DNA of 64,000 nt from Emergomyces orientalis (lineage: Eukaryota; Ascomycota; Eurotiomycetes; Onygenales; Ajellomycetaceae). Below are positions 45,614 through 58,575 of this stretch, in pieces. The position numbers and the translations under genes are program-made. The stretch lies in the NCBI GenBank assembly GCA_002110485.1, contig MOWL01000045.1, positions 1,674,001 to 1,738,000 of the forward strand. Direction: 5' to 3'. Within the stretch, counting starts at the first letter, position 1, and the number at the start of each line of letters is the position of its first letter. The notes under the pieces were generated by a model. The model did not search any database and had not been told where the DNA came from. It saw only the letters and a program-made list of their open reading frames with translations.

Positions 45614-46717
45614 TCAGCCGGGACATGCTGATTCTGGATCATCTGATTCTCCCTTTCCCTCGCGAGACACTGGCCGGGAGGAACCAACTAGTGTTGAGGT
45701 TGTGTTCGAGTAAATTTGGCTGGTTCGTGGAGCGGAGCAACATCGGTCGCGCGACTCAGTGTGTCCGCTGTGGCCGCTCGGATATACATCCGAGGGATCC
45801 AGAACGATGGTTGCTGTATCTATTGCATCATCCGATTCTGATTGTGGTGGCTTAAAAGCTATGGGGGTGAGTCTCCGAGCACGGGTAATATCGGTAGTAA
45901 TGCGAGTAGGGTCCACAAAGTCTGGAAATCCGTTTGACCCTATGGTAAAATCCAAGCTGTCTGAGTGGGAATTGGCCAACTTTACTAGCTGTCTTAGAAT
46001 GGCGAACTCCAATTTCAGCTTGATACTATATATCGCTGCCCTAAGCGTTGATTCGTAGGGGTGTAGGTTTGCATATAGTGCAGCAAGTAGCCCGATATCC
46101 ATCAAGGTAGCGACAATATTGATGGTGATAAGTTGGCTCATGATCCTTCTGTTTCCTTTTTCTGGAGAAAGACTCAACATCTTTATTGTTTCCCAAACAT
46201 AGATAGAGGAGATGATTAACTCTTGGGCGGAAAATACCGTCATCTGTACCTTGTCCATGGTGAAGAAGACCTGGTCTAGAGATACGCGGGGATAAAAACC
46301 AAACGAGATGATGGCACAAGGTAAATGGAGGATAAGGGAGTCGGCGATGATCATAAACAGAATAAGGCGGAGGATTCTGCGGTTACGCAGGACCAGGTGG
46401 AGTCTCGAGTAGAGAATAAGGGATTGGCCTGTTGTCATCACCCACCAGCCAACTGATGTCAGAACTATTGGAGGCCATTGCGAACTATCGGACCAACCAA
46501 CGAGGAAACCGATGGAATAAGGCACAATGCCCATCAAAGTCGTGAGCAGCAAACTCCAAAAATATAGGCCTCTATATGAGCTGAAGGCGACAAAAATCAT
46601 AACGAATAGTTCTAGAGCATTATACAAGCCAATAACGAGGACACTTGTAATCGCCACCGAAGGGCCTAGAGGCAGCCAGGAAAATTCCGAGGCGGCATTT
46701 TCGGTTTCATTCGCCAT
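45614..46717 (-). CDS. DUF7703-type seven-helix integral membrane protein
   Basis: Single exon, 367 aa. After a short polar N-terminus the chain contains about seven hydrophobic helices between residues 18 and 245: ITSVLVIGLYNALELFVMIF, YFWSLLLTTLMGIVPYSIGF, SVGWWVMTTGQSLILYSRLH, RLILFMIIADSLILHLPCAI, the helix around SAQELIISSIYVWETI, ATLMDIGLLAALYA, and a last one near AAIYSIKLKLEFAILRQLV. The motif NALELFVMIFVAFSSYRGLY and the GWWVMTTGQ segment are what I associate with the fungal DUF7703 family, expanded in Pezizomycotina and of unknown function. The overall topology recalls GPCR-like proteins. The last 120 residues are a Ser/Thr/Asp-rich cytosolic tail. A G15/GA microsatellite lies 130 bp upstream. 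Confidence 0.8.
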   Translation of the reverse strand: MANETENAASEFSWLPLGPSVAITSVLVIGLYNALELFVMIFVAFSSYRGLYFWSLLLTTLMGIVPYSIGFLVGWSDSSQWPPIVLTSVGWWVMTTGQSLILYSRLHLVLRNRRILRLILFMIIADSLILHLPCAIISFGFYPRVSLDQVFFTMDKVQMTVFSAQELIISSIYVWETIKMLSLSPEKGNRRIMSQLITINIVATLMDIGLLAALYANLHPYESTLRAAIYSIKLKLEFAILRQLVKLANSHSDSLDFTIGSNGFPDFVDPTRITTDITRARRLTPIAFKPPQSESDDAIDTATIVLDPSDVYPSGHSGHTESRDRCCSAPRTSQIYSNTTSTLVGSSRPVSREGKGESDDPESACPG

Positions 46718-49306
46718 GAGAAATCGTTTCCACTAACGCTCGACTGAGAGAGGTTGGCAGAAGTCGCGTTGAGATACAAAATAAATTCAGAATGGGATCA
46801 TAGTTTCAAGAGAGATGGTGGACTTGCGCCTGCGAAGTCATGAACTGGGACAGGGAGAGAGAGAGGGGGGGGGGGGGGGAGAGAGAGAGAGAGAGAGAAA
46901 GGGTGGAGCATGAAAATCAAGCATGGATACAGCGGGAGAACGACGACGGAGAAAAATATGGCGAAGACGTTTGTGACGATGATTGTGTAGAAAACTGTAG
47001 AGAGCAAGGTGGAGTGTACAGTGGGACAGCTCCCAGCATTTGAAGGAGAGACGGCGATGCCAACGGTCAGGACGAAGCGGCCTCGACTCAGTAGTGTGGT
47101 TTCTCTGAGACCAGTGATAACACAATGCTAACTGCGTTATTCCCAAGAATGCCGTCTGAGAGCGGGTGGGAATGGACTGATCTCTGATCCCTGAGATGAG
47201 AAGTTGGCGTAGGGCAGTAGCAGAGTTAGAACCTAGAGGGGTATCTGCCTCCTCATTTGCAAGCTCTCGGCCACCTGGGCATGACTACTAGTGCTGAAGG
47301 ATCTCACCTCGTGTGGGTGTCGCGGTGGGAGATACTTAAAACATCGCAGCTCAATCTCAGAAGCAGGGCGCTTTTTTTTCTGGTGATTTTGCTGATCTAG
47401 CGCCAAACAAAACAAAAGCATTTAACGTTATTATTGTCTGGCAGGACGTTAGTAAGGTGCTGTGGCTGATTCCTCATTGCTGGGGTGTGTGGGCTGTGAG
47501 CTTGGCTGGCTGCGCTGGCTCGATGTCTAGTGCTGGCTTAACTTGGACGTCAGTACTCCGTACTCAAAAATGTGAGCAAAATGCTGGGGTCATATTTCTC
47601 AGTGATTGAAAAGCTCACAGCATTCTGGGTCAGCAACCCGCTCTGACATTGGTTGGATAGTGTCTGGAGAAACAGGCACTGCAGCACATGGGCATCACAA
47701 CTACCCTTGGCCTTGGCCATGTTGATCACAAGTATGTCACTGGGTAAAAATCAAGACGAAAGATAAACTCAAAAATAAGCATGAGTATGCTTATTTCTCT
47801 CCAAACCTTCCACTTATCAGCATTGCCATCAGCGAGCTGAAGGAAAGGGCCGAAATCTATCGGGAATAAAGACCTGCACACACCCCGCCAATTATTTCTC
47901 ATTAAAAGTGTCAAAGGATCTGGCGTTAGTCAGCTCACTAACTTTAGTAGCAGGAGAAAGGAGCAGATCGCGGTCGAGCTTTGTCAGTCGCGCGTTTGTC
48001 TGTAGGCAGTTTTTGCGACAGTTCGCATCGGATGGAAGAGAGCATCCGCTGCTATCCCCATACCCATTTTCTGCACAGATTCTTGTTCGTACACACCTCC
48101 GGCTGCCCCTGACATGCATTTAACGGGCAGACCTCTCAGTTCTGAACAAGCCGCTATGGATCTTGGGACACTGCTCTTGGCTTTCATGTTCGCTACTTTG
48201 GTACAGTGCTCATTTTCAGTCTAAAAGGACTATCAAAAATTAGGATAGCCATTTCACTAGCAAGATCCAACTAATTTTTAGGTCTGGTGTTCGCGGCCAA
48301 ATTGAAAGTAATCCCCTTTTGTCAATGGGGAGTTTCCGTTTTGCAATTTTCATTTGGTGACAAATAACACATTTCAACAATCGGTGTTTAATCAGGATAA
48401 TGCACTTAGGTTTCGATAAGAGAACAACCTTGCTGCTTCCAGAAGTGGACTCACAGCCAGGATTCCCATTATTATTGCAGTTAAAGTGCCTACGTAGGGA
48501 GTTAACAGAGTCAACATGTATTATTAGAAAAGGTTGTTTGTGGCACATGTCGATCCGTCGAAGCAAGCCATGTCAACCGTCCTATCGAGATCCCTTGTCT
48601 TCCCTCCCGCCCAGGCTCCAGGATCACCAGAAATCTGCAGGACAGACAGCCGAGCCAAAAAGAAAGCCAAATTTGCCCTGCCCTGTCACAAAAATTCCAT
48701 CAAGCTCTTTGCAACTCGTGGATTCCTCGTGTTCATGTCATATAAAATTATCAGAAATCCGAAGAACATCGGTCCAGTGAGCAAAAAAGCAAAACAAAAA
48801 AAAGAAGAAAAAAGGAGCAGCTTAAACCAAGTAACAAGTATCCGAATCCTTCCATTCCTTTCTTTCCCTGCCATCTTCTGTTTATTTTTCTTTTCCCTTT
48901 TTATATCAAGTTGGTGTCAGTTGTTCTTCAAGGGAGTAACAGTGCAGCATATGGCCCGGTGGTAAAGAATTAAAAATCAAGCTATTTGTGCCAGTGGCGT
49001 GGCAAGCAGGCCATTTGCGACAATGGGGTTCAGGAATTAAAATAGGATGAAGATTTTCAAATCAAACACATATACAGTCCACACTTAGTTAGTATGATTG
49101 CTCAAAACCGATCAAAATCGAATGGATGAAAAGTCTCCGAAAGCCAACCCACGAAAACCGCCATGCGCGCCATACAAACACAGCTCGTTTAACATGAGCA
49201 CAATCCAGCAAAGATTTGCCCCAAAAATCCCTTGCGCCAAAAAGGATTAAACTCTGTTGGATCACATTACCAACCACCCCAGTGCCCACCCCCATTCTCA
49301 CTCTTA
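46718..49306. other. Gene-poor spacer (2.6 kb)
   Basis: Includes the promoter of the DUF7703 gene with a G15/GA repeat and then mixed-composition DNA with no coding-like frame on either strand. A + strand frame at 48.53-48.96 kb is Lys/Ser-rich and unconvincing. Confidence 0.5.
46847..46898 (+). repeat. (GA)n - G15 - (GA)n compound microsatellite
   Basis: About seven GA dinucleotides, a run of 15 G (46865-46879), then about ten AG dinucleotides. Seen directly; the G-run length may be unreliable in an assembly. Confidence 0.9.
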
Positions 49307-50275
49307 TTATTCCTCATTCCCGCTTCCATTCCCAGCCCTACCATCATTGATACCCCCATCTAGACCTCCATCTGGAGCATCCGATCCCCCACTTGCACTT
49401 CCACCAGTAGCTCGCAGCACCCTTTCGACCTCCCCCTTACACTCAGGCATCGCGCTCACCATCTCCCGTGCCAAAATGTCCCGGAAACTCGCAAAGGCCT
49501 CTGCTTTTCCCTTCAAATCCTGATTGCCGCGCTGTACGAGTTCAACGAATTCTCGCGTGTAAATGTCCGGGTTGCGTGCTGCATCGACGTAGTCTATGAT
49601 TTCTGGGGGAAGTTGGACGGATTGGAGGGGCGGGTCGGGATCGTTTATGCGTGGGGCAGTTTGGGAAGGCGAGGCTGAAGGGTCTGGGCGAGAATGCTCC
49701 GAGAGGGTTGAGAGGGAGAGGGTTAACGATTTTCTGTTTTGTGGCTTGAGTTAGTTTTATGTCAGATTTCAAAGGTGGGCGGTGATGAAGATTGCGTAAG
49801 AAGTAGGTCTTTGTCTTTTTCTTTTTTTATTGTATTTCCCTTCTCTTCCTGCAGATTTGCTGCTTATGTTCCGTTCCGTTAGGAAGCTAGCGTTTAGGAA
49901 TCAACAGAGACCGCACGTATTCATGGTGGCTCAACCATGATGACACACCGTTCCTCATCCCCAACAGGCAGGCGCATTTTATGACCTGGAAGTCATGATC
50001 TCAAGAGGGGGCTAAATCGCTCACATTTTCCGCACAAGCTCCTGCTGCGTTTCAGGCCCCAGATAACCATGGACGGCGGATTGAATTTCGAATAAGTGCT
50101 GTATCACATCTTTAAGATCATCTATTCGTAAAATAAAGTTAAAAAGAAGCAATTAGCAACATCTTCAAGGAAAGAGGAACAATGCCTAATTCTAAAAGGA
50201 AGACGAGGTTTAGACTAAAAGAGATCACATCTATCAGTACATACTATCGATCCCATTCAACGTCACTGGCGCCAT
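49307..50275 (-). CDS. nut2: Mediator of RNA polymerase II transcription subunit 10
   Basis: Exons 50275-50245 (31 nt), 50121-50025 and 49733-49307 (555 nt, 184 aa), with introns of 123 and 291 bp, both GT..AG. The spliced protein starts MAPVTLNGIDNDLKDVIQHL, then FEIQSAVHGYLGPETQQELV, VRKIKSLTLSLSTL, PRINDPDPPLQSVQLPPEI, YVDAARNPDIYTREFVELV and RGNQDLKGKAEAFASFRDIL. This is the full Med10/Nut2 sequence, a middle-module subunit that binds Med14 and Med7 in the Mediator complex of the nucleus. The C-terminal 35 residues are Gly/Ser/Asp-rich and variable in the family. The gene is easily missed because no single open frame contains more than two-thirds of it. Confidence 0.95.
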
Positions 50276-51462
50276 TCGCAACGGACGCCCAATAGATTAA
50301 CGTAGCACTTGAGCTACCTACCTTCATAGGTAGGTAAGTGGGAAAATGATCTGGTTTATCAGGCGTCTCAACTCCGGTTCTTGCGGTAGTTTGTCCTCCC
50401 AACTTCTATGCCGTTGTTTGTTGCCTGTGCAGGGAATTGATATAGATTTAAAATGGTTCGAGATGGAGGTGACCTTGGAAATGCGTACCTCTGCAGCTCT
50501 TATGAAGTTGAGGATGACCTCACATACAGAAGCGCAAGAAAATCACACTAGTACATATATGGTTAGTTCAACAACACCCCATTGAACTTCCCCCGCTAAA
50601 CCTTAAATGAATCAGCCAAGAAACGGGTGTGCCTGGTACTTCAAGATCCCTACAAACTGAGGTACTCAAGAATCTCGTCCGTGTGTTGTACCATTGCGGT
50701 TTTGTGCCTGTAGCCTATTGATGTATCACGGACATACTCTGTACCAAACAGTTTAACCGTTGAGTTGCGCACAGTAGGGGAAAATATATATATATAGGAG
50801 TATGAGAGCCACCTGCGGCACGAAACCAACTATCCATTCGCCCAAATTGATATTTTCCATGCATGCATACGAATAAATTATATACAATCAATACGGTAGT
50901 ATGCTATATGATAAAGTTGGCAGAATGAGATGTCATAAAAATGAAATGCTGGAATAAGACAAATGTGAAAAAAGATTAAGGCGCGAAAAGAGAAAAGGAG
51001 GCAGATTCTCTCGCCGTCCTCCATTACGGCAAAACCTCCTGATGGCCAAAGTGCTCAAAATCCCCACGATGACGAGAACTTAGTTTATGAAAGCAAAAAG
51101 GAAGAAGAAAACATAAAGAAATAGAATGGGAAACAGCAAAGGGACAGAGATTAGGGACAAAAAAAGGAGGGGCGGGGTCGGGGGCCGGGTGCAAAGAGGA
51201 ACAGGTTAAAAAGCTATATGTAGGGTTATTCTTTCTCTTATCACAAAAACAAAAGGGCAAGGAAACTATAACTATAAATATAATAATAGAAGGGGCGTAA
51301 TAGCGCTAGGATTTGTAGACCAGGTCGTCATTGGTATCGTGTAAGTGTCGACGACATGAAAATATAAAGTATGGAAAGCAAAGAGGAGTATTTAAGAAGC
51401 AAGAGAGAAAATTAAAATATAGTACTCAATTTAAAAAACTTCAAAAACACCCCTTTCCCCAC
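50276..51462. other. Intergenic spacer (1.2 kb)
   Basis: Promoter of Med10 on the left and 3' flank of the kinase on the right. A-rich on the + strand from 50.9 to 51.45 kb, matching the T-rich 3' end of the leftward kinase transcript. No gene seen. Confidence 0.5.
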
Positions 51463-54400
51463 TTACACCTCCTTCGTCCTCACGGCAGGGACGCGAGGAG
51501 GCGGTATATCTATCTCCGTCTCCACCAACTCTAACCCAGATAAACTTGGGTATCGTTTACTGAAATTCGCCTCCCAATCTTCACTTGGCCTTGCGGGTTT
51601 GATAATGTCTATGGAAGATTTGCGTTCTCGTTCCCTAACAACCGTGGCCGGTGACGGCGGATTCTCACCAACCCGGTTGCCGGTACGCAGGTTCTGTGGC
51701 TTGGGAGGTGCTGGGGGTTTTTGATCCGCGGTAGTGGTGGTGCGCGGTGCGAACAGTTCAGATGGCGTTGGCTGCTGGGGTCTCACAGGAGCGGGAAGGG
51801 GTCCCACAGAACGTGAGTCTTTTGGTAGTGGTCGAGGGGGTTGGTCAGGGGGTTTTTGTTGTTGCTGTTGCTGCTGTAATGCGACGGGTTTTCGGGGGAT
51901 GTTGAATGGCGCGGGTCGTGGCCGGGGGGATGAGTGTTCAAACTGCTTCGCCTGCAAAGCAGTTTCTGTATCAGTGTATCGTCCATATCCAGAAGCGGTT
52001 TTGACCGTTGGTGGTTTATTGTTTTCTTTTAGGAGTGACTGGACCTTGTTCTGAATCGATGCCGATCTTGCGCCTTCACTCCTTCCCCCGCCACGTCCCC
52101 CATCATCTCCCCGTTCCGCTAACCGCTGGCGATACTCCGCTGCGGCATTTGCTACCCGCTTCTCCTCTTGTGATAGACGTCGTCGTTCCAACTCGCGACG
52201 CATCTCTGGTGAAATATCATCGTCATTTACTTCACGGCCATCATCGCTCATTTCGGTAACTTCTGAACCAGTTATTGGAGTGAGGCGTGCATTGATATTG
52301 TCAGGAGAAGGACTTCGGCTTGTCCGTTCCTGCGCCGCATTACTCTCAAAACGGCGGAAGGCATCACCAAACCGCCCAGCAAGCAGATTCTTAGTTCCAG
52401 ATAAAGATATAGACGATAAACTCGAACGTTTAACGTGTTTTGGCCCGCTACTCGCACGTTTCTCCCGTTTTCGGTGCAATTCCTCTACTTCTTTGGCACG
52501 TAAAAAGTCGATATCTGACGATATATTTGCTCCCTCATAGTCGCGATCCGCCTCCGACCTTGAGTGATGCAAGGCGCCACCTCCCTCGTATCTACCTTGA
52601 GGGAAGCTGGAATCAAAAGAGGCTCTTGAACTATCAGCATCACGAAAATACTCTGGCTTGGATCCAACGAAAGCGCTAGCAGGTCGGGATTTCGAGTTTG
52701 CGGATTTGGAACGGGTGGTAGGATCACTGATATCAAGGGTTGAAGGTCGAGATCCCTCCAGTGACGGCCTAGAAGACACCGGGGACCTCGGTAAATCTTC
52801 AAACGAATATTTTTGTTTGGATTCGCGCTTGAAAAATCCACTCCGGGACGTAAATCCATCGCGAATACCAAGCGCTTTTTCATTGTCACTTTCCAATAGT
52901 TGGGCGGAAGGTCGCTTTTCATACGAGGGGTTCGGAAATCTGTGTATAGGATGTTGAGAAGGCGGGCTATCTGATGGAGGTAGCCGCGGAGAGGGAGTTG
53001 TCATTGTGCCAGTAGACACCATGACAGGCTTTTGAGGAATAGGCTGGTGTAATGGGGTAGTATGCTGTCGTGTAAGTTCGGCGCGTAGGTCAGGAGATGG
53101 CACAGAAATCTTCTCTTCTATATGTTTATTTTCGACAGGAGGTTTGGGTTGGGACCCTATTGCCGGGCTCTTCTGGGGCACAGGCGTCGGGTTGGCGTTG
53201 GCAAAAGCCTCATCCGCGAGAGCATTTGTAATTCGTTTGGAAAGATCCTCTGCGGGTGCCTTGTTCTCTGTCACTGTCGGCTCAAATTCGAATTTGGACC
53301 CTTGTTCGTGGAAGAGCGAAAATTCGTCCAAGGTTGGGAACCTGGAGGAGAGTTCATCGCCGTTGGGTGCTTTGCCTCCATCAAGGGCAGCAAATGGATC
53401 GCTTGATGCGACCCTTAAGGGCGACGGGCTGGGTTTAGTCGAGTTGTGATGCGAGGTAGGTTTAGTCGGTCTCCCTCGCCTCATAGGAGCAATGTCAGGA
53501 ATAATCTGAGTCTCCTGCATGGGAGGGGAGAAGACCGCCCCTATCTTGGGTGTTTCGCTGGGAGATGGTGGTAGTTCTTGATAGCGTCTTGCTTCAGATT
53601 GTGAACGACCAGAATAAATCTGGAGCAAGTTAGCATACCGTAGTTTCGTTGAGGGAAGATAAAATAGATTTTGTCACCTACATCTTTGATGGGCACCTCT
53701 TTGCCACGCATGCGACACGCCTCATGCAGTACTTGATATATATTCGGTCGTTTTTGCGGGTCCTCTCGCAGCATAGACGCTATTTGAAAAACGAGATGGT
53801 TAGAGTAACACTGCTAAGGGAGGAAGAGAAGAGGTTTTTCCATAAACTTAGATACACCATACCTATTAGCAATTTTAATCTATCGGAGAAAGCAGGATAC
53901 GCAGGGAATTTAAATTTGGCATTAAGGATTGCCATCTGCCCAACTTCCTCGAAGGGAGTGGTATAATAGCAGAGTTTGTATAAAAGGACACCCAGCGCCC
54001 ATATATCACTCTTCTCATCGATTGGTTGTTTGCGGTAAACATCGATCATTTCCGGACTGCGATACTGCAAAGTCGTGTGGCGCTGGACATCATCTTCGAT
54101 CAGCCTGCCCTCCGCAGCCGTAGTAGCAGCCGGCCGTGGCGGCGCCGTTGATCCGAAGTCACATAGTTTGTAACTAAACGAATTCCCATGCAGCGCTATC
54201 AAGACATTTTCGACCTTGAGATCCCTATGGAGCAAAGGCGGTTTAAGGTAATGCATACAAGCCGTACCCTCCGCAACATCCGTGAAAATTTTCAAGATCT
54301 CAGGCTCCGTCAAGCGATTTTGCAGTCGAGTATTCATAAAATCGATCAAGCCGCCTCCGGCACAGAACTCCATGAGAAGGAAAACCTCATACCCACCACC

Positions 54401-54691
54401 CTTTAGCTGGGAGGCGTGGGAGTCAAAATACTTGACAATATGCCGATGTCCCTTCAGTTTCTTCATTGTTTCCACTTCGGTCCTCATATTTGCCAAAGCA
54501 GCTTTGTCTGGCACGGCAACTCTCTTCAGCACGGCGGTTTCAACGCCATCGATCGGTTGCGGGAGGCGGACTACGTAGACGTGCGCGAATCCTCCTTCAG
54601 ACAGGTACTTTTCGATTACGACACGGTGGTTTCCGACTTGAACCTTCGTCCCCGGGACGAAGGTTCCAGTTGGCGGTACAGCCATTGCCAT
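51463..54691 (-). CDS. Ark/Prk-family serine/threonine kinase (NAK/AAK1 type)
   Basis: Exons 54691-53863, 53779-53682 and 53619-51463 (3084 nt, 1027 aa). The introns are 83 and 62 bp. Kinase domain at about residues 24-310: glycine loop SEGGFAHVYV (31-40), K56 in VLKRV, HRDLKVEN (155-162), DFG (178-180), and EKSDIWALGVLLYKLCYYTTPF. After the first intron comes LIASMLREDPQKRPNIYQV. The long tail is Pro/Ser-rich with SSDPFAALDGG, a polyglutamine run, and PPPPR-like SH3 ligands. This is the architecture of yeast Ark1/Prk1/Akl1 and human AAK1, which phosphorylate endocytic coat proteins and actin regulators at the cell cortex. A DPF motif in the tail fits binding to adaptor ears. Confidence 0.92.
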
Positions 54692-55892
54692 AGTGAATAG
54701 TCGATTGGCTTATCCAGAATCACAACGAGAAGGGAAATTTAGGAGAATAGGAATCGAGATCGTAGGTTGTCGGAAACTTGCTAAGGGGGGGAGTTCAATA
54801 GAAACAAGGTGGTGCAGTGGAGGGTAGGGACGAGGACACCCATGAAGGGGGCAGCGAGGGGCAAAAGCTGCACAGAAAACTAGGGAAGCTGCATTGAAAA
54901 ACAAACAACCAAGAGAAGCAAAAATGAGATAAGCCCCGGAACTCCCTGGGACAACAGTGGGTGACTTGGGAGAATGATGCAGCTCATGATCTCGAACCAA
55001 GTGATTTGTTGGTGGTCATCGATGCTGAGCAATTCGGCCAATCAGACAAATGCCGGTGGCAGCGGCGGAATATTTTGCCGGACTCCGGGGGGAATCGGCG
55101 CCTTCCCACGCGAAGTAACCTCGTGGGCTAAAAATATCCACGTACATACATGTGCAGTACAATACAGCATATTTACGGAGCCGTAATCTGTACTGTACAA
55201 TGGAAATACCGGTGGGTATGTATCATGAGGGTGCCTGGCATGAGTGCTCCAGGCGGCATGACACTGCTGACAGGCAGCAAGAGAATAGAACAACACAATA
55301 TGATTGCGTGTTGGCAGGAAGATGAAGTATCCTGTAAGATCGGTACAGGAAGTAAAGTTGTTGCCTGACACTGACACCAACAGCAAGTTAAACTCAGTAC
55401 GATATACTCCGTAGCTTGTATGCATTTCTGCTCCCTCTCGCAATTTCTACCGCCTAGCCGGGATAGCACTGATGATGCGGATAACCACGTCCTACTTACT
55501 ATATTCCGAAGCCTACGCCTACAGGGGTTGTCGCGTGTGGAAATCACAGGCTGAGCAGAAATGAAGCCGAGGATGAGGGATCAACTACCCTCGTCTCAAA
55601 AGCAGGAGGCCTAAATATATCACGGGGTGAGGCCTCAGATTGTGTCATGCTTCGATACTATGCCGCTATTACCCATGCGATTTATTTAGTATCGGGTTCA
55701 ATCCCCTTCAATTTTGCATATAAAAAGTTGCGAAATCTTCACTTTGACTAGGCGTAATAGTAATAATATTCAGATAAGCTCGTTAAGGGGTCATAACATC
55801 ATGCCAGGGTCGTGTAGTATCCCATCGAGAACATAGAAAAGGCATTGACACATCCAAGGAAGAGAGAAGGAAAAGAAGAAGGAAAAAATGCA
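54692..55892. other. Intergenic spacer (1.2 kb)
   Basis: Promoter and leader of the kinase and 3' flank of the MFS gene. Frames of 60-130 codons here overlap on both strands and have no coding signature. Confidence 0.5.
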
Positions 55893-57806
55893 TCAGAGGC
55901 CGAATTGAAAAGTGAGCATCTCATCTCCCCGTCGAACACGGATGTCTTCGCCATCCATTCCCAGCACCCTTCCTCCAAACCAGTACCTCACCCGCGAATC
56001 CCACCATGTCCCTCCTACAACAGCAAAGGCAGGAATCTTTCTAGAACCACCTAAACCCCAGCTGCGGCCCGAGCCTATATAATCAGTCTCTGGGTCTAAA
56101 TCTGCCACGGGTAGCGCCACTGCGGACCTAGACCTGGCATTATTTATCACACGGAGCGCGACCCAAAGCGCTACAAAGCCCACAAAACTGAGCAATATGA
56201 AACCCAATGTGATGAGGAAGGGAGTTCGATAGGAATCCTGCTGGAAGCGTGGGGAGAAGATGAGAGACGCGAAGACTCCCGCTAGGTTCCCGTATCCGTT
56301 TATCCCTAGGATAATGGTTCTTTTTCCCGGGTTCGGGATATTGCTCGCCAGCCATGTTACGGTCAGTGGGCTGGGGATGTAACTTCCGCTCAGTAACACG
56401 CATAGAGAGAAATAAATCGCGATAGCCCGGGCTGGGGGAAGGGACGTGGAGGAAGATGAGGATGATGAAAGAAGGACGGTAAGAATTAGGCCGAGAGCTA
56501 TCACCATGAGACTTGCTAATATTGGGACGATACGTTTCCGGGACTTATCGCTCCAATGGCTGAACAAATAGAGGAATATAGACGCCAGAAGAAATGGAGG
56601 AGCAGTGAGAAGATTGCTGAGGGTAGGAGATGAAAGTTGAAGGGAAGATAGAACCAGTGGGAGAAAAACGGAGAAGCCAGTGTTGGGGATAGCAGAAGCA
56701 ATATTCAGGAGGAGGATAGGGAACATTAGAGGTAGAAATAGCACCGTGGATAGAAATTCCGACTTGGATAATCCCGCATCTGATGAAAAGTTGGAGGTCT
56801 CCCGAGGCTTTTTCTTGGTGCTGCCGTCTTCTGGCAAGAGCCGAAGTCGCTGTTCATCATCGGACTGAGTTAGGGTTTCTTCTTCCGGAAGCTCGTCCGA
56901 CAATGTTCCGGAATTGAAGGTTTCATGTCTCTGGTAATCCGTGTCGCCTCGGTCAATAAGGATACGCTTTTCCGCCCACGCTCTCTCTTCTTCATTCAAA
57001 AACCACGCAGTTCCCGCGCTTCGAGGCAGCCAGAAAAATCCAATTATCGCAATTACAATAGTTAGACATCCTTCAACCAAGAAGAGAATTTGCCATGGCT
57101 TTAAGGTTTCTGGGGCCGATGTAGTAACATTTTCGCCGTCGATTGGCTCCTCACTCGGTGGGAAACGAGAGAAAACAGAAAACGCAATTACTCCTCCAAG
57201 CGCCCCCGCTACTCCGTACGATCCGTAAAAGAGGCCCAGCCGACGTCCAAACTCGAAGCGTGTATAAAAAAGCGACAAGTAGGATACCGCAGTCGGGTAA
57301 AAGCCAGCTGAAGCAGCATCAAAAAAAAATAATTAACAACACTGTAAAATAAAAATAAAAGTAACTCATCTCATCAAGATTAATCAAGATTAAAGAGAGC
57401 GCGCACAGAACCCACCTTCCAACGTCCCAAGTATAATCCTCAACATAATAAGTTGCCATCTACGCCGGACCCAAACATGCAGCAGTGTACAAACTCCCCA
57501 AAGCGTCATAACACTCGGCACCCATCTGCTCATTCCGAACTTCCTCCCTGCTGCAGCCCCGACGGGCTGCAAAGCGACAAAAAAGACGAAAAACCATGCA
57601 ACCGCCGCATTCAGATCTCCAGGTTGAAGTCCGGCATCACGGGTGAAATGGGCCGTTTCCGCATTCCCGATGTTGGAACGGTCGAGGGAGTTCACAAGGA
57701 ATAGGATAGAGAGAAATGGGAGGAGGATGAAATCGAGCTTGCGGACCGTACTGGTATGGATCGATGGGTCAGGGCCCGTCCCGAAGTCTCCGCCTGTCAG
57801 TGTCAT
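55893..57806 (-). CDS. MFS transporter, Dal5-like anion:cation symporter family
   Basis: Exons 57806-57416 and 57307-55893 (1806 nt, 601 aa). The 108-bp intron GTGGGT..TTCAG joins LGTLEAGFYPTAVSYLSLFY, a family-typical block. About 12 membrane helices are visible in two halves with a long, acidic Ser/Thr-rich central loop (around residues 235-300). The first helix pair carries LFLVNSLDRSNIGNAETAHF, the DRSNIGNA signature of the Dal5/allantoate-permease group, which imports carboxylates such as allantoate, nicotinate or pantothenate with protons. The substrate cannot be told. The C-terminus (about 80 residues after the last helix) is longer than usual and Gly/Arg-rich. Confidence 0.9.
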
Positions 57807-58575
57807 TGTGGCGTCTGGGATGGTCGGTTACTTATGTCATTTATTATTCAAAGATGTTTCTGGGAAGGCCGTTAGCGAGCAACATGGTACTTTTAAAAGA
57901 GTTCTTCTATGGAAAAACTTTGCAATGACTGCGTAATAAGTTTGGCTGTCACAAACCAAATAATAAATGGCCCCCAGCTCTTGAAGTGGCTGGTTGTTTC
58001 ATGAGCCTTGGAAATGCTGGGGGTACATTGGGCAGATCTCGTATCTAGTCCATGCAGAGAGACTTGGGGTCCTTATTGGTCTCTCTCCCACTGCTCCATG
58101 GATTAAATTTAGACCAGAACAAAGATAAACACGTGAAACAAGTTGTTGGCCTCTAACAAGTTGACAAGTTCCAGAAGAGCCCGCCCCCCCGCAGTAGAAC
58201 CCCAGGTAACGGCTCAAGAAGTTGATTCGAGCGATGTACCTACTCTACTTAATAATAAATAATGAAAGTTAAGGATTTTGCATGCATGCCTCGTTGGGCA
58301 CCAGGCCCCGGAGTCGAGGTACCACCTACCTACTCCCTAGGTACGTCGGTACATAGAAGGCTCCAGTGTGTAGGGCTTTGGTTGGTGCCAAGACCAGTCC
58401 AACATCGCCAGCCGGATTGGGATAATTAAGCGAGCACTAAACTTGACCCACAATTCATCCTTGCTGAACCTTGCCAAGCGGCGCTTCATCCTGTTCTGCT
58501 CTAATACCGCAGATCCCAACCAACCAACAGGCCCCATCGGCTCTCCCGATCAACGCTTAAAAGTTAAAACCAGCT
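57807..58575. other. Divergent promoter interval (770 bp)
   Basis: Separates the leftward MFS gene from the rightward deaminase-like gene. Contains the short palindromic words ACCTACCTACTCCCTAGGTAC near 58.33 kb and otherwise ordinary mixed DNA. No coding frame. Confidence 0.5.

Noticed and set aside
48534..48965. 143-codon + frame
   Set aside because: Lys/Ser/Phe-rich, no domain, and broken by composition change; probably chance.
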